NCBI RefSeq assembly: GCF_000826545.1
Contig: NZ_CDME01000017.1
Location: forward strand, 181,101-245,100
Length of the DNA: 64,000 nucleotides
Direction: 5' to 3'
From: Kibdelosporangium sp. MJ126-NF4
GTDB taxonomy: Bacteria; Actinomycetota; Actinomycetes; Mycobacteriales; Pseudonocardiaceae
Part shown: in pieces, positions 1-6,310 of the stretch
How the letters are laid out: each line of letters starts with the position of its first letter
Position numbering within the stretch: the first letter of the stretch is position 1
Made by a program: the position numbers and the translations under genes
Notes under the pieces: generated by a model
What the model was told of the DNA's origin: nothing
Seen by the model: only the letters and a program-made list of their open reading frames with translations
The model's database searches: none

Positions 1-944
1 GCTCGACGAATCGCCTCGCCGGCGTCACCGAGATCTACCGCGACTGCCACCTCGTGGAGAGCGACGTTGGTAGGCCCGAACTCGGTGTGGTAGTCGTTGC
101 GGTCTTCGCCGAGTCGGGTGGCCACTTCCTGTGCACAGCTCAAGTAGTGCCGTGCTTCATCAGGGCGTTCAGTCCGAGCGGCCACGACGGCGTGTTGCAA
201 CTGCAAGGCGCCATAGACGCTCAAAGCTTCCGGCACACCTTGTTCGACCATGCCCTTCAGTGCCGCACTGGCCGTCGCGATCGTGTGCTCAGCTTGATCA
301 AACTGTCGAGCGCCTTGGAAGACCAGCGTCAGTCGGAATGCTCCTTCGGCCATCAGTAGAGGATCGCCTGAACGCCCCGCGTCGGAGATGGCACGGTCGG
401 CCGCCACCCATGCGGCGTCGAACTGCTGAAGTTTCGCCAACGCTGCGGCGCATGCGTGGTAACTCCGCGCCAGCATGGCGAAGACTTCCGACTGACCTGA
501 ACTTCCTGCTGCGGCCTCCAGTCGTGGCAGGAGAGTTTCGAGCAGCGACACCAGTTCCCTGTACCGCGATTCATGGGCGAGGGTCCATACCTGGTCAGTG
601 TCGGCCTGCAGCACCTCTAGGTCATGGGCGGGCTGTGTGCCGAGCACCGCGCGGAGCGCATAGTTGGCACTCAGCAGTAGTCGCAGCGGCACAGCGTCCG
701 GCGGACGTTGCTCGGCCGCCACCTCTGGGGCCGTTGGCGCCAGGCGTGCAAGTGGCACATCAAGCTGAACCGCCAGCCTCTGAAGCACCTTGAGGTGCTG
801 AACCTGCCGAACACCGCGCTCTACCTGGGAGACCCAGGCTTCTGACCGTTCAACTGCCGAGGCGAGTTCCCGCTGGGACCAACCTCGTCGTTGTCGGTAG
901 AACGCGATCTTGCGGCCAAGCTCGATCACGTCCTTGTCACTCAC
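1..944 (-). CDS. XRE-family HTH transcriptional regulator with TPR-like C-terminal region (3' end cut by window)
   Basis: The reading frame is open from a GTG at 944 to the window edge, giving about 314 residues without a stop. Residues 5-65 form an XRE/Cro-type helix-turn-helix (IAFYRQRRGWSQRELASAV followed by SEAWVSQVERG). The rest is Ala/Leu-rich and helical and contains FGPTNVALHEV, typical of actinobacterial regulators with an XRE domain plus TPR-like repeats. The GTG overlaps the last 8 bases of the upstream monooxygenase gene, so the two are translationally coupled. It is probably a local regulator of the mobile element, with GTAC-containing palindromes in the adjacent noncoding region as candidate operators. 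Its target and ligand are unknown. Confidence 0.85.
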   Translation of the reverse strand, partial: MSDKDVIELGRKIAFYRQRRGWSQRELASAVERSEAWVSQVERGVRQVQHLKVLQRLAVQLDVPLARLAPTAPEVAAEQRPPDAVPLRLLLSANYALRAVLGTQPAHDLEVLQADTDQVWTLAHESRYRELVSLLETLLPRLEAAAGSSGQSEVFAMLARSYHACAAALAKLQQFDAAWVAADRAISDAGRSGDPLLMAEGAFRLTLVFQGARQFDQAEHTIATASAALKGMVEQGVPEALSVYGALQLQHAVVAARTERPDEARHYLSCAQEVATRLGEDRNDYHTEFGPTNVALHEVAVAVDLGDAGEAIRR

Positions 945-1260
945 TGGCAGGCAAGCCTTTCGCCGTCTGCGGCGTTACGAACTCGACACGGGTCGACGCC
1001 ACGTAGAGGTCCCGCTCGCTCAGGAACCGCTTGGTATGTGGCTGCCGCTCGTGCTCCTCGAAGGCGTCTCGATCCCGGTACACCTCGTAGAACACGCGCG
1101 ACAACGGAGAACCTTCCACCCGGTGCGTCACGTAGACGAGGGTTCCTGGCTCGTACGCCGAGATGCCCTTGCCGGTTTCCAGCACAAGCTGGTCGAACGC
1201 GTCGGCGGCCGCGTCGTCGTTCAGCTCAAACCGCACAACCAGTGCCCACATGGCTGTCAT
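937..1260 (-). CDS. Antibiotic-biosynthesis-monooxygenase (ABM/YgiN-like) domain protein
   Basis: This 107-residue protein has the dimeric ferredoxin-like ABM fold pattern: an N-terminal beta strand (MWALVVRFEL), a helix, then VYVTHRVEG and FYEVYRDRDAFEEHERQPH, where the EVYRD..AFEEH block is characteristic of the family. Family members include quinol monooxygenases, but many are uncharacterised. It is the first gene of a two-gene minus-strand operon with the XRE regulator. Such small enzymes beside XRE/TPR regulators may act as sensors or detoxifying partners, but that is inference. Substrate unknown. Confidence 0.8.
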   Translation of the reverse strand: MTAMWALVVRFELNDDAAADAFDQLVLETGKGISAYEPGTLVYVTHRVEGSPLSRVFYEVYRDRDAFEEHERQPHTKRFLSERDLYVASTRVEFVTPQTAKGLPASE

Positions 1261-1373
1261 CCAGTCTCTCGAATCCCCTCAGTCGCCCAGAGTACGGCAT
1301 ACGGACATATGTACTGGCCTGGAACGAATGTATGCCCTGGTCAACGTCTACAAATTCGATACAGTGCAGGCAG

Positions 1374-1391
1374 CTAGTACTTTTGTACTAG
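1374..1391. promoter_or_regulatory. CTAGTAC-TTTT-GTACTAG palindrome, candidate operator
   Basis: This perfect 7-bp inverted repeat with a 4-base loop lies in the 262-bp noncoding region between the minus-strand regulator operon and the plus-strand element genes. A second GTAC...GTAC pair follows a few bases downstream, and more GTAC tetramers occur upstream. Position and symmetry fit an operator for the divergent XRE regulator. No binding evidence exists. Confidence 0.45.
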
Positions 1392-1467
1392 ACACGTACA
1401 AGAGTACGGCGTAGCTTCGGTGTGGACAGGACTTCGCGAGGCCACGGGGCACGCGGAGCACAAGAAA

Positions 1468-1497
1468 GCCCGGTCCGAGATGGCGCTCGGACCGGGC
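1468..1497. terminator. Perfect 12-bp hairpin ahead of the HTH_17 gene
   Basis: GCCCGGTCCGAG and its exact complement are separated by a 6-base loop. There is no T-run after it on the plus strand, while on the minus strand it is followed by CTTTCTTG. It may be a terminator of read-through toward the regulator operon, or a leader structure for the plus-strand gene that starts about 25 bases later. Confidence 0.5.
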
Positions 1498-1522
1498 CGG
1501 AGCATCGAAAGTTGGTCCAACG

Positions 1523-1957
1523 ATGCAGGTGAACAGTACCCGGGCAGGAGCGACGGCGGTTGAGTCAACTGCTGCGCGACTGTCGTCGTGTGAGGCTGTG
1601 ACGGCCAGCCAAGACGAGCTTGAGGCCGAGCCGAAGACCAGTGACGAGTTGCGGGGGAGCCTTCGGAAGGCGGCGTTGCGCAACGCGTTGGAGAAGAGGG
1701 CACTGGGGGTGCCGACCTACACCGTGCCGGAAGCGGCCGTCCTGCTGTCGATCTCCCAGGAGTACATGTACCGGCTGATCCAGGCGGACGCATTCCCGGC
1801 GCTGCACATGCGAGTCGGAGGGAAACAGGGCCGGTACGTCGTCCCGGCGCAGGCGGTTGAGACGTTGCTGAAGGAGGCCTCGAACGGCAACAACTGCGTC
1901 GACGTCGCCGCCTGGACGGACCAGTGGCACAACCGCACCGCCGGTGGTGTGGCGTGA
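1523..1957 (+). CDS. HTH_17 (excisionase-type) DNA-binding protein
   Basis: This 144-residue protein is disordered and Ala/Ser/Glu-rich over its first 55 residues. A winged-helix excisionase-like motif follows at about residues 62-115 (YTVPEAAVLLSISQEYMYRL, then RYVVPAQAVETLLKEA). In AICEs such proteins act as excisionases or as activators of replication and transfer genes. Here it sits about 14 kb from the integrase, at the head of the transfer gene string, so a regulatory role is at least as likely as an Xis role. The true start could be further downstream, since no clear ribosome-binding site precedes the ATG. The stop overlaps the next ATG by one base. Confidence 0.75.
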   Translation: MQVNSTRAGATAVESTAARLSSCEAVTASQDELEAEPKTSDELRGSLRKAALRNALEKRALGVPTYTVPEAAVLLSISQEYMYRLIQADAFPALHMRVGGKQGRYVVPAQAVETLLKEASNGNNCVDVAAWTDQWHNRTAGGVA

Positions 1958-2169
1958 TGAGTCTGTTCGGGCCGATCGACGACGGTGATCGCCGGGTGTG
2001 GCAGCAGCGCGGATTGAAGGCCCTGACCGAGTTGCCGATGTGGGTGCGGATGACACAGGCGGCGCGGCGGGTGTTCTCGGCGGCGCAGGATCGGGGTGAG
2101 CCGTGGGGTGTGGCTCTGGACGCGGCGCTGGCGGTGCGGCCGTACCAGCGGACGGCGGTGTCGACATGA
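1957..2169 (+). CDS. Hypothetical protein of the element (70 aa)
   Basis: A small soluble protein, Arg/Ala-rich, with no recognised domain; WVRMTQAARRVFSAAQDRGEPWG reads as an amphipathic helix. The ATG is chosen because it overlaps the previous stop (TGATG), the coupling pattern used through this whole gene string. Its stop in turn overlaps the next ATG (ATGA). Coupling suggests co-expression with the transfer genes. Function unknown. Confidence 0.6.
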   Translation: MSLFGPIDDGDRRVWQQRGLKALTELPMWVRMTQAARRVFSAAQDRGEPWGVALDAALAVRPYQRTAVST

Positions 2170-2738
2170 GCGAGACGACACGGATTCTGCTGCAGCACTT
2201 GGACCTACTCGCCGAGCACGTGCGGTACCAGGGTGAGGCGGCGCGTGACGGCGTCCCGGCCAGTCCGGCGCACTTGGAGTACCTCGCGACCCGGATCACG
2301 TCGACGGTCGCGTCGATCCGCTCGGCGGAGCGGGAGGAGGACCAGGCGCAGGAGCAGCGCGACGAAGTGTTCGTGGCGTCCATCGCGGGCCGGAACGCTG
2401 CCAGGATCGCGCGGGAAGTCACCGACAGGCAGCGCGTTGCTGACTACATCGGGCGGACGCGGCTGGCTGAGGTGTACTCGTTCGACTCGGACCGGGTGTA
2501 CCTGGAGTCTCCCGCGATCGGGTTGCTCGAGTGGTTCTACGTCATGGACGGCCCGAAGGCGGTAACCACCCGGGTCGCTGATGGATCCGCGTATGTGACG
2601 GTCCGTGGCTCGGTCGATGGCCACGAGTTGAGGGTCTGGACGAACTACAACAGCGTCGAGGCGCGCGAGTTGGTGGCCGGGTGTGCCGAGCCGTCGGTGC
2701 ACTTGTTGCGGCGCTTGCAGATCGCGGGTGCGCGATGA
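2166..2738 (+). CDS. Hypothetical protein of the element (190 aa)
   Basis: The protein is predicted soluble. An N-terminal helical part of about 95 residues, rich in Glu/Gln/Arg (REEDQAQEQRDEVF), looks coiled-coil-like. A mixed alpha/beta C-terminal half follows (VYLESPAIGLLEWFYVMDG, AYVTVRGSVDGHELRVWTN). No family was recognised. Start and stop are fixed by ATGA overlaps with both neighbours. It sits in the element's coupled string ending in the TraB-like translocase. Confidence 0.65.
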   Translation: MSETTRILLQHLDLLAEHVRYQGEAARDGVPASPAHLEYLATRITSTVASIRSAEREEDQAQEQRDEVFVASIAGRNAARIAREVTDRQRVADYIGRTRLAEVYSFDSDRVYLESPAIGLLEWFYVMDGPKAVTTRVADGSAYVTVRGSVDGHELRVWTNYNSVEARELVAGCAEPSVHLLRRLQIAGAR

Positions 2739-3016
2739 GCCTGAGGATCACTGACACCGCGATGACGAGCACCGCCACCGAGCACACCGCGCGGCTGGTC
2801 GACGCCGAGCTCGGGCTGTGGACTGTGACGTGGCTGGGTGACCGGTACCAGCTGGGCCGCAACCAGGCGATCAGCGCAATGACGCTGGCCGAGGCGGTCG
2901 CGGGCGGTGTGTCCCCGTCCAGTCCGGAGTGGCCGCACGTCGTCGGCTGGGCGAACGAACTCGGCTTGGCTGCGCAGTGGGCGGCCGACCGCATCACGCG
3001 AGGCGGTGCGCGATGA
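2735..3016 (+). CDS. Hypothetical protein of the element (93 aa)
   Basis: A small acidic-to-neutral helical protein with the core LGLWTVTWLGDRYQLGRNQA and a C-terminal helix (WANELGLAAQWAADRI). No family recognised. The ATG overlaps the previous stop and the stop overlaps the next ATG, so it is translated as part of the coupled string. Confidence 0.6.
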   Translation: MSLRITDTAMTSTATEHTARLVDAELGLWTVTWLGDRYQLGRNQAISAMTLAEAVAGGVSPSSPEWPHVVGWANELGLAAQWAADRITRGGAR

Positions 3017-3318
3017 CGGACCTGATCCTGACGACCGCGAAGGCCGAAGCCGCTGTCACCGACGCGGAGGCGATGGACTCGCACCCGGTCCGATGGGCAG
3101 GCGGTGTGATGCGGGCGCGGGTGTGGTTGGCCGCCGGGCCGACCGAGACCGAGGTTGCGAGTCCGGCCGCCGTGGGTGTGGTTGCGGTTCGCGACGACCA
3201 GTTGCGGGTGTGGCGTTCCGGCAGCGATGGCGACTGGTGGCACACCGCTGATGGCTTGCACCACGCCACGTGGCGCGAACTGCACGTCCGATTCGACTTG
3301 GTGGAGGTGAACCTGTGA
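3013..3318 (+). CDS. Hypothetical protein of the element (101 aa)
   Basis: The protein is mainly beta-rich (RARVWLAAGPTETEV, VGVVAVRDDQLRVWRSG, WWHTADGLHHATWRELHV) with several Trp residues in the C-terminal half, suggesting a compact small beta domain. No family recognised. It is coupled at both ends by overlapping stop/start codons. Confidence 0.6.
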   Translation: MTDLILTTAKAEAAVTDAEAMDSHPVRWAGGVMRARVWLAAGPTETEVASPAAVGVVAVRDDQLRVWRSGSDGDWWHTADGLHHATWRELHVRFDLVEVNL

Positions 3319-3794
3319 TGACTGCGAGCATGTCCGGTGGTGTTACCCGGGACGAGATCGCCGCCGTGATCCACCGCGCTCAATGCGGCTGCACCATCGG
3401 CCCGAACTCGGCGAGGAACCATTTCCTGACGCCGATCCACTACCCCGACTACATGGAGCCCGCTGACGCTGTCGTGGCGTTGCTGCGTGGTGAGAAGAGC
3501 AAGGCCGACGACGCGGCTGTGTTGGACGAGTTCGCGCGGGACATCTTGGGCCGCTGCCGTATCGCGATCCGTGACTACGGCGGGCGGGTCAACCCGGCCT
3601 GGTCCACCGGCGAGAAGCTGGCCGTGGCCTTGGTGTTGCGTGACAAGGCCACTTTGGACGAGATGGGGTACTCCGTGCGGGAGGCCGCTGAGCGTGTCGC
3701 GGGTGGCATGTGGTCGCCGCCTCGTGACATGAAGGCCTGGCTGGGCACGATCCGCGTCCAGCTTGGTCGCGCCACTGTGGACCGGGAGGCGTGA
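3318..3794 (+). CDS. Hypothetical protein of the element (158 aa)
   Basis: Residues 8-60 (TRDEIAAVIHRAQCGCTIGP, then ADAVVALLRG) resemble small helical domains found in actinophage and element proteins. The C-terminal half includes an EMGYSVREAAERVAGGMWSP segment that could be a degenerate helix-turn-helix. No confident assignment. The ATG at this position is preferred over an upstream in-frame start because it overlaps the preceding stop (TGATG). Confidence 0.6.
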   Translation: MTASMSGGVTRDEIAAVIHRAQCGCTIGPNSARNHFLTPIHYPDYMEPADAVVALLRGEKSKADDAAVLDEFARDILGRCRIAIRDYGGRVNPAWSTGEKLAVALVLRDKATLDEMGYSVREAAERVAGGMWSPPRDMKAWLGTIRVQLGRATVDREA

Positions 3795-3797
3795 GCG

Positions 3798-4091
3798 ATG
3801 ACGTGGCTTGACAAGCGGATCGACCGGCTTCTGCTGCGGCTGATGCCGACGTTCTCCAGGGTGCTGTGGTGGCTGCCAGAGCTGATCGCCATCTGTCTGT
3901 TCGGGGCGATAGCCGTGGTGACCGCGTCGCCTATCCCTGTCCTGCCGGGCGTGATCGTGCTAGCAGGGGCCGTCTGGCACGCCGTCGAGGTGCGGCGCGC
4001 GAACCGCCGCGCCCTTCGCCAGGTCGCACCGGTCGACGTTGACGACCAGGCCGTGGCCGAGGACACCGACTTGAGCGGAGTGTCCCCATGA
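3798..4091 (+). CDS. Small membrane protein (two predicted TM segments)
   Basis: This 97-residue protein has a basic amphipathic N-terminus (KRIDRLLLRLMPTF). Two hydrophobic stretches follow at about residues 23-42 and 45-62 (ELIAICLFGAIAVVTA; VLPGVIVLAGAVWHAV), then an acidic soluble tail. Membrane proteins of this size next to TraB and DUF2637 genes in AICEs are often assigned to intermycelial spread (Spd). That role is inferred from context only. It starts 3 bases after the previous stop and overlaps the DUF2637 gene by 4 bases. Confidence 0.65.
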   Translation: MTWLDKRIDRLLLRLMPTFSRVLWWLPELIAICLFGAIAVVTASPIPVLPGVIVLAGAVWHAVEVRRANRRALRQVAPVDVDDQAVAEDTDLSGVSP

Positions 4092-5284
4092 CAACCACGA
4101 ACGAGCTGTTCTCCGGATCGCCAACGGACACGCAGATGGACGAACAGGCTGAGCAGTTCGTCGACGACGTCGACGAGTTGTCCACAGGTGAGTCATTGGA
4201 CGAGCGGGGTCGTGAGCAGATCGTGGAACTGCCTGACACCGTGGAACTTCCTGATGACGAGGTGCTGCCCGCACCGCCGTCGTCAAGTACGCCACAAGCG
4301 GGACCGGTGGGCGAGCCGACCGCTGCGGACAACGCGCGTTCGGTCTGGCGACGCAGCGTTGAGCTCGGCCAGCCGTTGACCGGCCCCGAACTGGCCGACC
4401 AGTTTGTCGAGTCCGCGCAGTGGGGTTGGGACCGCATCGCAGAGGTGGTGCGCGGTGAGGAGAACCCTCGCGGGTTCGCGCGTGATCTGTGGCAGGCGAG
4501 TACGGCCATCGGCCGGCCGTTGACCGGTCGCGAGTTGGGTGAGTGGTGCGGCCGGTCGGAGCGCTGGGGCCGCGACCGCATTGCCGAAGTGCGACAGGCG
4601 AGCGCCGACGACACTGCCGCGACGACACCGGCACGCCGTTCCCGGACCGGCAAGCCCACGAACGGCAAACCCCGCCCGGCAGCGCACGACAGCGCCAAGC
4701 GGCAGCAAACCGAACACGTGACAGTGGACAGCGGCACACCGGATACCGGTGCCGTTCAACAGGTGCAGCGCAACGCACCGACGCGCCGAGACGAGTCCAC
4801 GGCAGAAACGGCAACAACAGTGACGGCGCACCCGGTGCCGTTGCCGGGTGGCGCGCGGTTGGTGGCGTGGGCAGGGTTCCTGTTCGGCACAGCGATCTCG
4901 GTCGCGGCAAACGTGCTCTACGCCTGGCTGCCGACCCTCGCCGGTAGGGCGGGGCCGCCGGGATTGGCGCCGCAGATCGGGGCGGCGGTGTGGCCGATCG
5001 CGCTGGTGATCAGCGTGGAAGTGCTGTCACGGGTGGCGTGGCGGCCAGGTTGGGCCTGGCAGTTCGCGCGCTACGGCGGCGCTGGCGTGGTCGCACTCGG
5101 CGCGGCGGTGATCAGCTACGGCCACCTGTCCGGCGTGTTGACCCACTGGGGTTACGGCACAACCGGCGCCGCCGTCGGCCCGCTGGTCGTGGACGGGTTG
5201 ATGACTATCTCCGGGTTCGCGTTGCTGGCGATGAGCCACGGCGGCACGAACGGCACGGGGAGCGGAACGGCGGCAAGCCGATGA
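4088..5284 (+). CDS. DUF2637-type membrane protein with duplicated N-terminal helical repeat (Spd-like)
   Basis: The protein has 398 residues. Residues about 1-75 are acidic and disordered. Residues 85-120 and 135-170 are two similar repeats, each with a W-x(5,9)-G-(R/Q)-P-LTG-(P/R)-EL motif and ending in (D)RIAEV; they resemble degenerate HTH or partner-binding helices. Residues 255-390 form the DUF2637 membrane domain with about four TM helices (AGFLFGTAISVAANVLYAWL, IALVISVEVLSRVAW, GAGVVALGAAVISYGHLSGV, VDGLMTISGFALLAMS). Family members accompany TraB-type translocases in AICEs and actinomycete plasmids. A role in spread of the element between hyphal compartments is inferred. Confidence 0.75.
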   Translation: MTTTNELFSGSPTDTQMDEQAEQFVDDVDELSTGESLDERGREQIVELPDTVELPDDEVLPAPPSSSTPQAGPVGEPTAADNARSVWRRSVELGQPLTGPELADQFVESAQWGWDRIAEVVRGEENPRGFARDLWQASTAIGRPLTGRELGEWCGRSERWGRDRIAEVRQASADDTAATTPARRSRTGKPTNGKPRPAAHDSAKRQQTEHVTVDSGTPDTGAVQQVQRNAPTRRDESTAETATTVTAHPVPLPGGARLVAWAGFLFGTAISVAANVLYAWLPTLAGRAGPPGLAPQIGAAVWPIALVISVEVLSRVAWRPGWAWQFARYGGAGVVALGAAVISYGHLSGVLTHWGYGTTGAAVGPLVVDGLMTISGFALLAMSHGGTNGTGSGTAASR

Positions 5285-5547
5285 ACACGAGGATGCCGCG
5301 TGCCGCCGGGTGTGTCGTGTGGTGGGCCGTGGTCGGGCTGCTGTTCGTGGTCTGCCGCGTGCTGCGGGTTGCCGGGCAGGGCATCGCGTTCGTGGCGGAG
5401 CCGGTGGATGAGTTGGTGACGGCATGGCTCGGGATCGCGCCGGTGCTGCCGCGTGTGCGGCGGTGGTGCCGCCACACGGCAACCGAGTGGCGCGCGCATC
5501 GGGTCGGTGCGATCGAGGGCGAAGTCATGGACGGAGTGTGGCGATGA
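5281..5547 (+). CDS. Small membrane-anchored hypothetical protein (88 aa)
   Basis: One strong TM segment lies near the N-terminus (CVVWWAVVGLLFVVCRVLRV), followed by a short amphipathic region and a basic, Trp/Arg-containing cytoplasmic tail. No family recognised. The ATG overlaps the preceding stop and the stop overlaps the next ATG. Placement between the DUF2637 protein and the translocase suggests a transfer-associated role. Confidence 0.6.
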   Translation: MNTRMPRAAGCVVWWAVVGLLFVVCRVLRVAGQGIAFVAEPVDELVTAWLGIAPVLPRVRRWCRHTATEWRAHRVGAIEGEVMDGVWR

Positions 5548-5936
5548 ACGACAACAGGCCAAGCCGGGACCGGCGGCTGGACGAGTTGGCCCGGATCGAG
5601 TTCACCGGGTCGCTGGGCGAGGCGTTCGGCCAGTACGCCGCCGCGTTGCGCACGGTCTCCAACCGGTGGAACACCGAACTGGAGCTGGCCTCGACCGACG
5701 TCCGGGCCGCGCTCGGTTCGATGCGCGGTCGCTGGCTCGGCCTGGACGCGGCGGCGCGCCGGATGAAGGCGAGGCGGGTCGCGCGCCGGTTGAAGCGGGC
5801 GCAGACCCTGGCCGCGAGCCTGACCGGGCACGCGGAGTGGTTTCCCAAGGAGTACGCGCGGCAGTTCCTGTCCTCACTGGACGCCGCGAAGGACCAGGCC
5901 AGGCGCATCACCAACACGGAAGAGGGTCAGTCGTGA
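5544..5936 (+). CDS. Hypothetical helical protein, paralogue-like to the next gene (130 aa)
   Basis: An all-helical, Arg/Ala/Leu-rich soluble protein. The pattern ARIEFTGSLGEAFGQYA..L and RWLGLDAAARRMKARRVARRLKRA is echoed in the following gene (DCEFTGKDVPGRIARYAQLNQ; VDVRWRARRVARVLREA), so the two look like diverged tandem paralogues. The basic helix suggests a nucleic-acid or membrane-surface interaction, which is inference. Coupled at both ends. Confidence 0.6.
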   Translation: MNDNRPSRDRRLDELARIEFTGSLGEAFGQYAAALRTVSNRWNTELELASTDVRAALGSMRGRWLGLDAAARRMKARRVARRLKRAQTLAASLTGHAEWFPKEYARQFLSSLDAAKDQARRITNTEEGQS

Positions 5937-6310
5937 GCACCGCTGAGCAGCGCATCGACCAGATCGCCGACTGCGAGTTCACCGGCAAGGACGTGCCCGG
6001 CCGGATCGCCCGCTACGCCCAGCTCAACCAGCAACTCGCGCACGACATGGCCCGCGAGCTGTCCACGGCCGAGGAGGCCGCGCATGCGGCGATGCTCCAG
6101 CTCAAGGGGCATCCGATGCTGGCCGGGGTGGACGTGCGGTGGCGCGCGCGGCGGGTGGCGCGGGTGCTGCGGGAAGCCCGTGAGCTGTGCCAGGGGATCT
6201 CGGCGGAGTGCGTGGCGTTCAACCTGCAGTTCCGGGCCGAGTTCGCCGAGGCCCTGCGGGTCGATCGTGGCGTGAAACCGAAGGAATATCGAGGGAAGGT
6301 GCAGCCCTGA
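5933..6310 (+). CDS. Hypothetical helical protein preceding the translocase (125 aa)
   Basis: It starts at a GTG overlapping the previous stop by four bases (GTGA) and its stop overlaps the ATG of the translocase gene. The sequence is helical and basic in the middle (WRARRVARVLREARELCQG) and shares the EFTG...Y...helix layout with the preceding protein. Adjacency and coupling to traB suggest an accessory transfer protein. No family recognised. Confidence 0.6.
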   Translation: MSTAEQRIDQIADCEFTGKDVPGRIARYAQLNQQLAHDMARELSTAEEAAHAAMLQLKGHPMLAGVDVRWRARRVARVLREARELCQGISAECVAFNLQFRAEFAEALRVDRGVKPKEYRGKVQP

